From positions 1-64,000 of the forward strand of contig NZ_QEKI01000007.1 in assembly GCF_003096355.1 (NCBI RefSeq): a DNA stretch of 64,000 nt, in the 5' to 3' direction. Shown here one piece after another: positions 33,999 through 42,055 of this stretch (positions within the stretch are counted from its first letter, which is position 1; each line of letters starts with the position of its first letter). Position numbers and translations under genes: made by a program. The DNA is from Pontibacter virosus. Lineage in GTDB: Bacteria > Bacteroidota > Bacteroidia > Cytophagales > Hymenobacteraceae. The notes under the pieces are model-generated. The model was not told where the DNA came from. It searched no databases and saw only the letters and a list, made by a program, of their open reading frames with translations.

Positions 33999-34733
33999 TT
34001 ACTTTTTTAGCACGAAGATGATGCGCTCGCTTCTCTCCGGATCAAGAGCCTGCAGCTTGTAGTCCCCAAAAATCTCCACCAGGCGCAACTGTGCAATACG
34101 GAAGTACTCCATAAAGTTTTCCTGACGCAATGCCCGTACACGCTCCTCAAAGCAGTATGCACGCCCTTTATCCTCAAAACGAATGGTCTTCACGATAAAA
34201 TCGTGCTCCACCTTCCGGCTTATATCGAACAGAATGCCTTGTACCTCTTTCTGCTCATACGATACCAGTCGCTCGATCGTGCGGTCGGTGTTCATAAAAT
34301 CGATCACGAGTTTGCCTCCGTGCTTCAGGTTAATGGCGGCGGCTTTCAGGGCCACCACATTTTCAGTCTCGCTCTCAAAATAGCCAAAACTTGTAAACAG
34401 GTTTAGCACAAAGTCGAATGTCTCTGGTTTGTATACCTCCCGCATGTCGTGCACATCAAAGTGCAGGCGCTCATTTTCATACTGCCGGGCATAGGCAATG
34501 CTTTTCTCCGACAGGTCTATACCTGTTACATCGTAGCCAAGCTGGTTCAGATAACGGGAGTGGCGGCCTTTGCCACAGGCGAGGTCCAGGATTTTATGTT
34601 GCGGTTTTGGGTGCAGGTAGGCCAGCAGGTTATCCATGAACAGCCGGGCATCGCGGTCGTCGCGGTTGCTGTAAAGGATATGATAGTAAGGGGAGTCAAA
34701 CCAAGTGCTGAACCACTCTTCCTGTTGGGCCAT
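33999..34733 (-). CDS. Class I SAM-dependent methyltransferase
   Basis: 244 residues from ATG 34733 (MAQQEEWFSTWFDSPYY); a longer frame from 34811 adds a cysteine-rich stretch that does not look conserved. Rossmann methyltransferase core: ILDLACGKGRHSRYL (motif I), VTGIDLSE, FDFVLNLFTSFGYF, KHGGKLVIDFMN. The EEWFSTWFDSPYYHILY start is a recurrent feature of this Bacteroidota group. The substrate is not known. Linked to the ZIP gene by six bases. Confidence 0.88.
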   Translation of the reverse strand: MAQQEEWFSTWFDSPYYHILYSNRDDRDARLFMDNLLAYLHPKPQHKILDLACGKGRHSRYLNQLGYDVTGIDLSEKSIAYARQYENERLHFDVHDMREVYKPETFDFVLNLFTSFGYFESETENVVALKAAAINLKHGGKLVIDFMNTDRTIERLVSYEQKEVQGILFDISRKVEHDFIVKTIRFEDKGRAYCFEERVRALRQENFMEYFRIAQLRLVEIFGDYKLQALDPERSERIIFVLKK

Positions 34734-34831
34734 AGGTGCTGCGCAATTGCAATAAGGATGCAAATATACGCTTTTATTTTGGGAACATGGGTATACGCAG
34801 GCAGTATACACAGGTACGGCAACTCATAAAA

Positions 34832-34870
34832 AAGTCTGCCGCCACTGTTATGCACAGCAACGGCAGACTT
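34832..34870 (-). terminator. Terminator of the lipoprotein gene
   Basis: AAGTCTGCCG...CGGCAGACTT ten-base stem with an inner CTGT/ACAG pair; on the minus strand TTTTTTATG follows. Confidence 0.85.
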
Positions 34871-34894
34871 CAAATTTTATCAGCAAGCGTCCAG

Positions 34895-35197
34895 TTATTG
34901 CTTGTCGGCGCCAGCTTCTGAATTGGTTACGCCACTTTCACGAACGCTATCGCCTGGCTGAATTGTGTTGGCTCCCTGATCATGGTTCGGCATAACTTCT
35001 TTCTGTGTGCTATGGCCCTCAGCACCATGTGCTGCAGCATCTCCACCTAAGTCAGACACATTGTTTGTGCTGCGCATTCCTGGAGGAACGGTATCATTTG
35101 ACACCTTTGCCTCAGGACGCAGGTCTTTTGGCGTGTCACATGAAATCATAAACAAACCACAAACTGCGGCGAATACTGCAAGTACGTTCTTATTCAT
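34895..35197 (-). CDS. Small lipoprotein of unknown function
   Basis: 100 residues. Lipoprotein signal (AVCGLFMISC, Cys20), after which the protein is polar, acidic and probably disordered (many Asp, Glu, Asn, Gly and two His). No domain recognised. Single gene with its own terminator; probably anchored in the inner or outer membrane. Confidence 0.6.
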   Translation of the reverse strand: MNKNVLAVFAAVCGLFMISCDTPKDLRPEAKVSNDTVPPGMRSTNNVSDLGGDAAAHGAEGHSTQKEVMPNHDQGANTIQPGDSVRESGVTNSEAGADKQ

Positions 35198-35299
35198 CTC
35201 TATTTAGTAAGTTATGGGTCTTCAATTTAAAGCACTACTACATAGTGCGATAGCAAATCTGTTAATACGACAGGTATACGGGCCTGGGTTTTAATACCG

Positions 35300-35881
35300 C
35301 TAGGCGATCAACTCCTTACGGCGCAGCATCGACTCCAGCAATTTGAGGTCGTTGGGGTTGTTGAAGATGCGGAATGGCATCATCACAAACACCGGCGCCT
35401 GGAAATTCTTGGCCAACCAGCCCTTCCAGCCACCTGGCAGTTGGGCATCTGTAGGAGGCTTCAACCACAGCACATACGACTCGCCTTTACGCTCCACAGA
35501 ACCGATCATGTCCCAGGTCAGGGCCATACCCTCGCGCTCGTTTCGCTTCAAAAGAATCTGGCGTGAGTCAATCTCATAGCTCAGCTTCTCAAACAGCGGA
35601 TTTCCCTGCTCCATTTGCGTCACACCCATTACCTGAGCTGAACGGAGCAGCACAAAGATAAGCGTAACCAGAATAGCGCCCGCTACCCACCACCAGGAAA
35701 AACTAAACACAGCTGGTAGCAGAAACAGCACCAGCGGGATAAGCGCCATCCACCAGTCCTTGCGCCATACCTTGGCCAAAGCTATACCTGTAAAAGTGTT
35801 TTTCTCCAACTGGTACTTTTTGGTACGAATGGCATTTGGAGCAGCACCTGACTGCATCCGGTAACGTTGATTTTGTTGCAT
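35300..35881 (-). CDS. YcxB-like membrane protein
   Basis: 193 residues. Two adjacent membrane segments (about 43-60 and 63-82), then a beta-rich soluble tail: YEIDSRQILLKRNEREGMALTWDMIGSVERKGESYVLWL, ending VFVMMPFRIF. This is the YcxB-like C-terminal domain pattern (short strands with an LxWDxI turn and a final ...PxRxF). Function unknown. It follows nadC with 49 bases between, on the same strand. Confidence 0.7.
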   Translation of the reverse strand: MQQNQRYRMQSGAAPNAIRTKKYQLEKNTFTGIALAKVWRKDWWMALIPLVLFLLPAVFSFSWWWVAGAILVTLIFVLLRSAQVMGVTQMEQGNPLFEKLSYEIDSRQILLKRNEREGMALTWDMIGSVERKGESYVLWLKPPTDAQLPGGWKGWLAKNFQAPVFVMMPFRIFNNPNDLKLLESMLRRKELIA

Positions 35882-35930
35882 AAAAAGTAAATATAAGCGC
35901 CTGCCCTTTATCGGGCAGGTATAAGTTCAA

Positions 35931-36788
35931 TTAATAAGCCTTCAGACTCAGGTCCATGCTCTTGATAGAGTGCGTCAGTGCCCCCACCGAGATGAAGTCG
36001 ACACCGCACCTGGCTACCTCTGCGATAGTCGCCTCGGTGATGCCGCCTGATGCCTCGGTTTCAAAGCGGCCGCCGATCAGGGCTACTGCCTCACGCATCA
36101 TCTCTGGTGTCATGTTATCCAGCATAATGCGATGGATGCCGCCGGTCTCCAGGGCTTCCCTTACTTCCTCCAGGTTGCGGGTCTCCACCTCAATGCGCAG
36201 GTCTTTGCCCTTCTCTTGCAGGTAACGCTGCGTGGCCTCTATGGCTTCGCGTATACCTCCAGCGTAGTCCACGTGGTTGTCCTTCAGAATGATCATGTCG
36301 AACAGGCCGAAACGGTGGTTCACGCCGCCGCCTATCAGCACGGCCCATTTCTCCATGATCCGGAAGTTTGGCGTGGTCTTGCGCGTATCCAGCAGTTTGG
36401 CTTTGGTACCGGCGATCAGGGTGTTCAGGTAGTGGGTATAGGTCGCGATGCCGCTCATACGCTGCATGCAGTTCAGCACCAGTCGCTCAGCCGTCAGGAT
36501 GGATTGCGCCTTGCCTTTCACGGTCAGGGCCACATCGCCATGCTTTACCTTAGCACCGTCCTGCAGCAGTACTTCTACCTGCAGGTCAGGGTCTACCTGG
36601 TTAAAGATGTATCCGGCCAGCTCCACGCCAGCCAGTATGCCGTCACCCTTCACCAGCAGTCTCGCCTGGTTCTGGGCATCGTTCGGAATAGAAGCCAGCG
36701 ACGAGTGGTCGCCATCGCCTATATCCTCGGCCAGAGCCCTGGATATAAACTCAGCTATGCTTTTTTCTGTCAGGTATGATGCTTTCAC
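35931..36788 (-). CDS. nadC: Nicotinate-nucleotide (quinolinate) pyrophosphorylase
   Basis: 285 residues, normal length. It converts quinolinate and PRPP to nicotinate mononucleotide in de novo NAD synthesis. Motifs: AEDIGDGDHSS, AERLVLNCMQRMSGIAT, KLLDTRKTTPNFRIMEKWAVLIGGGVNHRFGL (the RKTTP and HR residues bind substrate), IILKDNHV, EVETRNLEE, IMLDNMTPE, EASGGI. The start is GTG at 36788; a TATTTTTG -7 element (36793-36800, minus strand) lies four bases before it, so the mRNA should be leaderless. DUF4783 upstream is a frequent neighbour of nadC in this phylum. Confidence 0.96.
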   Translation of the reverse strand: MKASYLTEKSIAEFISRALAEDIGDGDHSSLASIPNDAQNQARLLVKGDGILAGVELAGYIFNQVDPDLQVEVLLQDGAKVKHGDVALTVKGKAQSILTAERLVLNCMQRMSGIATYTHYLNTLIAGTKAKLLDTRKTTPNFRIMEKWAVLIGGGVNHRFGLFDMIILKDNHVDYAGGIREAIEATQRYLQEKGKDLRIEVETRNLEEVREALETGGIHRIMLDNMTPEMMREAVALIGGRFETEASGGITEATIAEVARCGVDFISVGALTHSIKSMDLSLKAY

Positions 36789-36804
36789 GGTGCAAAAATA
36801 AAAA

Positions 36805-36830
36805 AAGGCCCGGTATATATCCCGAGCCTT
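36805..36830 (-). terminator. Terminator between the DUF4783 gene and nadC
   Basis: AAGGC(C)CGG...CCG(A)GCCTT imperfect stem with a T-rich tract on the minus strand. The nadC -7 element overlaps its downstream side, so nadC has its own promoter. Confidence 0.7.
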
Positions 36831-36854
36831 GCTAAAAATCTCACTATTATCTGC

Positions 36855-37277
36855 TTAATCTTTTATGAAATCGATGGAATGTATCAGAAACTTACCTTTT
36901 GCGTCCTTCACCCGGATCAAAACAGTGTAAGAACCGTTGCGGTGCGTATAGGTACCGATCACATAGCGCTTGTCTTTTCGCACGGACTCACTTGGGGTCG
37001 GGAAGTTGTAAGCAAAGCCGGTAGGCGGGTTTTTGCTGAAAAAGTTTTTCATCACAAACTCTGCCTGCGTCTTACTGTAGTCTGTCGCCTTCTCGTCTGC
37101 AAACGACAGACTTACCTTGCTGTCAAAGTGCCTGGCCAGATCCTTGGCCGATCCAGCCCGCAAAGCTGCTTCCACTCCATCAAACACATCCTTCTGGGCC
37201 ACAGCCTGTCCGGAAGCGAATAATGTCGTGACAAAAGCCAGGAAAAGTACTACAGCAATGTTTTTAAAGTTTTTCAT
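36855..37277 (-). CDS. DUF4783 family exported protein
   Basis: 140 residues. Signal peptide 1-27 (ending GQAVAQ). The mature part is an NTF2-like cone: a helix with VFDGVEAALRAGSAKDLARHFDSKVSLSF, KTQAEFVMKNFFSKNPP, then strands RYVIGTYTHRNGSYTVLIRV and a final FLIHSIDFIKD. This is the DUF4783 pattern of Bacteroidota, usually beside nadC. Periplasmic; role unknown. Confidence 0.8.
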   Translation of the reverse strand: MKNFKNIAVVLFLAFVTTLFASGQAVAQKDVFDGVEAALRAGSAKDLARHFDSKVSLSFADEKATDYSKTQAEFVMKNFFSKNPPTGFAYNFPTPSESVRKDKRYVIGTYTHRNGSYTVLIRVKDAKGKFLIHSIDFIKD

Positions 37278-37585
37278 AAGGTGTATAAGTAATCTCGTCC
37301 TCTCTATCAGCCAAAACTATGCCAACAAAAGGCGTAAGCAAGTACCTAAATTTAACAAGAAAAATCAATATATGCCGATGTAACGGGATATTTATACCTG
37401 CCGTTACAGAAGTATATGCCGTGCAGCCCTGTATACCTTAGATTCGGAGCAGGTGCCTTGCTCTACTCAGGGTATAGTGCCGCTTCATGCCCGGCATCAG
37501 CTACAATTTAAGCAATTCCGGGCGGGCTTCTCATACCTTGGGCACAAATCAGCTCTTTAGGCAGATAAGGCACCACCGATTATCT

Positions 37586-37593
37586 TATATTTG
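37586..37593 (+). promoter_or_regulatory. -7 element of gpmI, leaderless start
   Basis: TATATTTG followed by CACC and the ATG at 37598. The -33 TTTG partner is not clear. It parallels the arrangement before nadC and the 32721 gene. Confidence 0.6.
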
Positions 37594-37597
37594 CACC

Positions 37598-39130
37598 ATG
37601 GATAAAAAGGTAATGCTCATGATTCTGGATGGTTGGGGAATCGCCACTAACCCAGAAGTTTCAGCTATTCATAAGGCGCACACGCCCTTCTACGATCACA
37701 TCATTCAGACTTACCAGCACACCACGCTGCAGGCTTCCGGTGAGGCGGTAGGGCTCCCGGAGGGACAGATGGGCAATTCAGAAGTAGGACACATGAACCT
37801 GGGTGCCGGACGTGTGGTGTACCAGGACCTGGTGCGCATCAACAAGTCCATTGCAGAACATAAGCTGGCCTCTATGCCGGCGTTGGCGGGCGCCTATGCC
37901 TTCGCCAAAGAAAACAAAAAGGACGTGCACCTGATCGGGCTGCTGTCAGACGGTGGCGTTCACTCCCATATTGAGCACCTCAAGGCACTCTGCACTACCG
38001 CTTTTGACTATGGCCTGGACAAGGTATACATCCACGCTTTTATGGACGGCCGCGACACAGACCCCAAGGGAGGCGTGAAGTACATCAACGACCTGGAGCA
38101 GCACCTCGAAAACACGACCGGCACCATCGCCTCAGTCATCGGCCGCTACTACGCCATGGACCGCGACAACCGCTGGGAGCGTGTAAAACTGGCCTATGAC
38201 CTGATGGTGCACGGCAAGGGCACGCCTTCGCAGAACCTCATCAAGTCGGTGCTGGACTCTTACAACGCCGGTGTCACGGACGAGTTCATCCAGCCGATTG
38301 TGAAAGTAAACAACGAGCAGCAACCCATCGCAACAATCAAGGAAGGCGATGTGGTGATCTGCTTCAACTTCCGCACTGACCGTGGCCGTGAGATCACGCA
38401 GGCGCTCACGCAGCAGGACTTCCCGGAGCAGAACATGCACAAGCTCAACCTGCGATACACCACCCTGACCAACTACGACGACACTTTCGTAGGTGTGGAG
38501 GCTATTTTCGATAAAGACAACCTGAACAACACGCTTGGTGAAGTGGTGGCCAATGCCGGCCGCAAACAGATCCGCATCGCTGAAACAGAGAAATACCCAC
38601 ACGTAACGTTCTTCTTCTCGGGTGGTCGCGAAGTGCCATTTGATGGTGAGAAGCGTCTGCTGTGCCCATCTCCAAAGGTCGCCACCTACGACCTGAAGCC
38701 GGAAATGAGTGCCTACGACATCCGCGACGCCATCGTGCCGGAACTTCTGCAGAGAACAGCCGACTTTATCTGCCTTAACTTTGCCAACCCCGACATGGTC
38801 GGTCATACCGGCGTGTTTGAGGCTGCGGTGAAAGCCTGCGAAGCGGTAGACCGTTGTGCCGAATCGGTGGTAAACGCGGCCCTGGAAAGCAACTACGACG
38901 TAATCGTAATAGCGGACCACGGCAACGCTGATTTCATGATCAATCCGGACGGTACACCCAACACGGCCCATACCACCAACCTGGTGCCTTGCGTACTGGT
39001 GAGCAATGACTATAGAGGCACCCTTAGGCCAGGAAAGTTGGGTGACATTGCCCCTACCATACTGGACTTGATGGGTATCGCGCAGCCGTTGGAGATGACG
39101 GGTGAATCACTTCTTGAGAAAGCGCAGTAA
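37598..39130 (+). CDS. gpmI: 2,3-bisphosphoglycerate-independent phosphoglycerate mutase
   Basis: 510 residues from ATG 37598 (MDKKVMLMILDGWG); the frame is open from 37487 but the extra residues do not fit the family. Interconverts 3- and 2-phosphoglycerate in glycolysis with two Mn2+. Motifs: LMILDGWG (Asp11), GNSEVGHMNLGAGRVVYQD (phospho-acceptor Ser61), HAFMDGRDTDP, CFNFRTDRGRE, FFFSGGRE, NFANPDMVGHTG, IADHGNAD. Complete. The next gene overlaps its 3' end. Confidence 0.97.
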   Translation: MDKKVMLMILDGWGIATNPEVSAIHKAHTPFYDHIIQTYQHTTLQASGEAVGLPEGQMGNSEVGHMNLGAGRVVYQDLVRINKSIAEHKLASMPALAGAYAFAKENKKDVHLIGLLSDGGVHSHIEHLKALCTTAFDYGLDKVYIHAFMDGRDTDPKGGVKYINDLEQHLENTTGTIASVIGRYYAMDRDNRWERVKLAYDLMVHGKGTPSQNLIKSVLDSYNAGVTDEFIQPIVKVNNEQQPIATIKEGDVVICFNFRTDRGREITQALTQQDFPEQNMHKLNLRYTTLTNYDDTFVGVEAIFDKDNLNNTLGEVVANAGRKQIRIAETEKYPHVTFFFSGGREVPFDGEKRLLCPSPKVATYDLKPEMSAYDIRDAIVPELLQRTADFICLNFANPDMVGHTGVFEAAVKACEAVDRCAESVVNAALESNYDVIVIADHGNADFMINPDGTPNTAHTTNLVPCVLVSNDYRGTLRPGKLGDIAPTILDLMGIAQPLEMTGESLLEKAQ

Positions 39131-39707
39131 ATTGAGCAGCTATCGCATCATCGGACTATTTGCCCTGCTGTGGGGACTTGCGGCTTGTGAGCGGCCTACT
39201 CCGCCTCTTGCAACGGACAGAGAACCTGCCTATGACCTAACGGGCTACCTGCAAGCGCAAACGGCCCGTCTGCAACAGGAGCAGCCTCCGGTGCTAAAGT
39301 CGGTTATCACAAAAGGACAGCCAACTGAAACCCTGCAAATGGAGGAGTTGGATTGGGAAAAAGAACTCGCCATTTTTCAGGAAGTGGACCTGAGCCGCCC
39401 AGCTTTGCGCGATTTTTACAGGGAAGAGCGCCATAGCTTGCCCAATGGTAGCACGGTCAGTATCTTCACAAAAGATGCCGAAGCGGCTGCCCCTGTTGAC
39501 CGTCTGCAGCTCACCATATCGCCTTCTCAGAAGCTGGAAAGCCTCGAAGCAATGGTGCTGGAAGAGAACCTGTTATTCTACTCTAAAAGAAACATCAGCC
39601 TGAGTGCAGAACCAGGTACAGGCAATCTGTCGAGCTACCGGGTGGAGGGCGTGCAAAAGCTTATTTTTGGAGATTCCCTCCGGTACCGTGTTGATGCCAA
39701 CCTATAG
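39102..39707 (+). CDS. Lipoprotein of unknown function
   Basis: 201 residues from GTG 39102, overlapping gpmI by 29 bases; a TTG at 39132, just after the gpmI stop, is an equally good start (LSSYRIIGLFALLWGLAAC). The lipobox LAAC is clear with either. The mature part has a helical region with ELDWEKELAIFQEVDLSRPALRDFY and a beta-rich end. The start of the mature part (TARLQQEQPPVLKSV) and this layout are typical of a small Cytophagales lipoprotein family without known role. Coupled to gpmI. Confidence 0.65.
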   Translation: MNHFLRKRSKLSSYRIIGLFALLWGLAACERPTPPLATDREPAYDLTGYLQAQTARLQQEQPPVLKSVITKGQPTETLQMEELDWEKELAIFQEVDLSRPALRDFYREERHSLPNGSTVSIFTKDAEAAAPVDRLQLTISPSQKLESLEAMVLEENLLFYSKRNISLSAEPGTGNLSSYRVEGVQKLIFGDSLRYRVDANL

Positions 39708-39842
39708 GCAAACCTATAGCAGCCACCGCCTTTTATTCGATTTCTTTTTTAAGGGTTAAATTGCGTATATTGCTCTACTAAGCCGTTCAAGCCATGCACT
39801 TTACCTTCGCTTGTACCCTTAGTGTCTGTTTGATCTGTGCTT

Positions 39843-41336
39843 ATGCGTATCTGTACCCTCGCTCTTATTCTTGCCCTTGCCTTTGTTCGTCTGACTTTTG
39901 CGCAAACGGCTGAGCAGGGGCGTGGCTGCAGCACAGAGGCATACCTGGAGACTTTAAAACGACAAGATCCGGGCTTTGAGGAGCGCAGCTTAAAAACACA
40001 GCAGGCAGTGCAGCAGCTCATGCGCCAGCGCCCTGCTGGCAAGGCCATGCAACAGGCCACCATTACCATACCTGTGGTGTTTCATGTGGTGTATAAGACC
40101 GGGAGCGAAAACATCTCCGAGGCGCAGGTACGCTCGCAGCTCGAAGTGCTGAACCGGGACTTTCGCCGTCTTAACGCAGACACCACCAATACTCCGGATT
40201 ATTTCCAACCGTTCGCCGCCGACACCCGCATTGAGTTTTGCCTGGCCATAGTAGACCCGGACGGAAACCCTACGACAGGTATCACCCGCACACAAACAGC
40301 TAAAGAAAGCTTCAGTTATTTCTCTGATCAGATCAAGTCCTCAGCCAATGGGGGGGTGGATGCCTGGGACACAAAGCAGTACCTGAACATCTGGATAGGC
40401 AACCTGGGTACTACTAGCATTGGCTATGCCTCCTCGCCAGACGCCTCACCTGAGCGCGACGGGGTGGTGCTGCACTATCGCACGGTAGGGGCGGCCCCGC
40501 ACAACAATAGCCTGTGGGCCTACAACCAGGGACGAACTGGCACGCATGAAGTGGGGCACTGGCTGGGTCTCAAGCACATCTGGGGCAACGGCATGACCTG
40601 CAACGACTCCGATGACATAGACGACACGCCTAATCAGTTTACCCAGACGGATGGCTGCCCAGGCGGAATCGAGCTTTCGTGCGACAACGGCCCCTACGGC
40701 AACATGTGGCAAAACTACATGGACTACTCCTACGATGCCTGCATGAGCCTCTTCACCAAAGGCCAGGCTACCTACATGCAAGCGATACTGGAGTCGGCGC
40801 GCGGGTATATGTTTGCGTCCACGGCCTGTACCGGTGAGCTGCGTTCGCGTTTCAGCACTGCCCAGCCCCAGGATACTTTGCTGGCCCCCGGCGACCAGGT
40901 ACAGTTCATCGGTTCATTCGGAGGTTTTAAGCCCACACGGTGGCAGTGGCACTTTGAGGGCGGCACGCCGGCCTCATCTACAGCGCAGAACCCAACCGTC
41001 AGGTATAGCCGCCCGGGCAGGTATAGCGTTACCCTCACCACTTCCAACGAGAACTCAAGCCATACCCTCACCAAAGAGGATTACATCTATGTGACGGCAG
41101 ACAATGTGAAGGTATACCCGAATCCAGCGAAGGGTTATATCATTGTAGAGCAGGCAGCACGTCAGCAGATTCAGCTGGTAGAGCTGCTGAACCGCCACGG
41201 CCAGGTGATGCTGCGCCAAGAGGTGGCAGACAGGGTGATCAGACTGGATGTACAACACATTCCGGCAGGTATGTACCTCCTGCGCACAACTAGCACCAAC
41301 GGCATCGCTGTTACAAAAGTTAGTATCGTAAAATAG
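39843..41336 (+). CDS. Secreted pappalysin-like (M43) metalloprotease with PKD and T9SS domains
   Basis: 497 residues from ATG 39843. Signal peptide (ILALAFVRLTFAQ). Propeptide to about 70. M43 catalytic domain about 75-325: IPVVFHVVYKTG, zinc site HEVGHWLGLKHIWG (His235, Glu236, His239, His245), disulfide cysteines, and the Met-turn NYMDYSYDACM. About 330-415 is a PKD domain (WQWHFEGGTPASS...YSVTLTTSN). The C-terminal 75 residues are a type IX sorting domain (VYPNPAKGYIIVEQ...GMYLLRTTSTNG). An extracellular or surface protease. Intact. Confidence 0.92.
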   Translation: MRICTLALILALAFVRLTFAQTAEQGRGCSTEAYLETLKRQDPGFEERSLKTQQAVQQLMRQRPAGKAMQQATITIPVVFHVVYKTGSENISEAQVRSQLEVLNRDFRRLNADTTNTPDYFQPFAADTRIEFCLAIVDPDGNPTTGITRTQTAKESFSYFSDQIKSSANGGVDAWDTKQYLNIWIGNLGTTSIGYASSPDASPERDGVVLHYRTVGAAPHNNSLWAYNQGRTGTHEVGHWLGLKHIWGNGMTCNDSDDIDDTPNQFTQTDGCPGGIELSCDNGPYGNMWQNYMDYSYDACMSLFTKGQATYMQAILESARGYMFASTACTGELRSRFSTAQPQDTLLAPGDQVQFIGSFGGFKPTRWQWHFEGGTPASSTAQNPTVRYSRPGRYSVTLTTSNENSSHTLTKEDYIYVTADNVKVYPNPAKGYIIVEQAARQQIQLVELLNRHGQVMLRQEVADRVIRLDVQHIPAGMYLLRTTSTNGIAVTKVSIVK

Positions 41337-41349
41337 GAACGGCTATACC

Positions 41350-41775
41350 TTAGTAGCCTTCGCCTTGCAGGGTAACTACCACGGTGCGCTTAGAGGCATG
41401 ATTACGGTGCTCGCACAGGTATACGCCCTGCCAGGTTCCCATATTAAACTCCCCATCCGAGATCGGCACTGTCACGGCGCTTCCCAACAAAGCAGCCTTC
41501 AGGTGCGCAGGCATATCATCTGGCCCTTCCTGAGTATGGCGGTAATAGGGTGCATTCTCGGGCACCATCTGGTTGAAGTGGCTTTCAAAATCCTGCCGCA
41601 CAGTGGGGTCTGCATCTTCGTTGATGCAAAGGCTGGCAGAGGTATGCTTGATAAAGATGTGCGCCAAACCCACCTTGTAGTTCTCCAGCTCAGGCAACTG
41701 TGCCAGAAGCAGGTCCGTGATTAAGTGGAAACCGCGTTTTACGGCTGGCAAGCGTATCTCTTTCTGAAACCACAT
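41350..41775 (-). CDS. yjbQ: YjbQ family protein (UPF0047)
   Basis: 141 residues. Family signs: a strand LAHIFIKHTSASLCINEDADPTVRQDF (His and Asp cluster) and GTWQGVYLCEHRNHASKRTVVVTL with the conserved HR. E. coli YjbQ has weak thiamine phosphate synthase activity; the true function is open. Single gene on the minus strand, convergent with the protease gene (13 bases apart). Confidence 0.92.
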   Translation of the reverse strand: MWFQKEIRLPAVKRGFHLITDLLLAQLPELENYKVGLAHIFIKHTSASLCINEDADPTVRQDFESHFNQMVPENAPYYRHTQEGPDDMPAHLKAALLGSAVTVPISDGEFNMGTWQGVYLCEHRNHASKRTVVVTLQGEGY

Positions 41776-41817
41776 GTCTTTTCTGAGTTGTGAATGAGTG
41801 ATGGAGTGATTGCTTTT

Positions 41818-42045
41818 GATTGAGTGAATGAGTGATGGAGTGGATGAGTGATTATTTTTTGATTTGTGATTGAGCGAACTCGTGATTTAGTTATTGATTT
41901 TCTGGATGACTTACTGAAAGGTCGATCGTTGTGATTCATACGCAAAAGCACTGCTTGAGTAAACTTATATAAAATCTGCGTGTTTCTTCCATCAATGCTC
42001 CATTGAACAAATCACTCATCCACTCCATCACTCATTCACTTAATC
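41818..42045. repeat. 36-bp inverted repeat of GAGTGATG-type sequence
   Basis: Arms 41818-41853 and 42010-42045, 36 bases with one mismatch, containing GAGTGATGGAGTGGATGAG and its complement. Related GAGTGA words surround both arms, e.g. 41785-41815. The 156-base spacer holds no gene. The right arm abuts the stop codon of the next gene (42056). Confidence 0.75.
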
Positions 42046-42055
42046 ACCAACTCAC

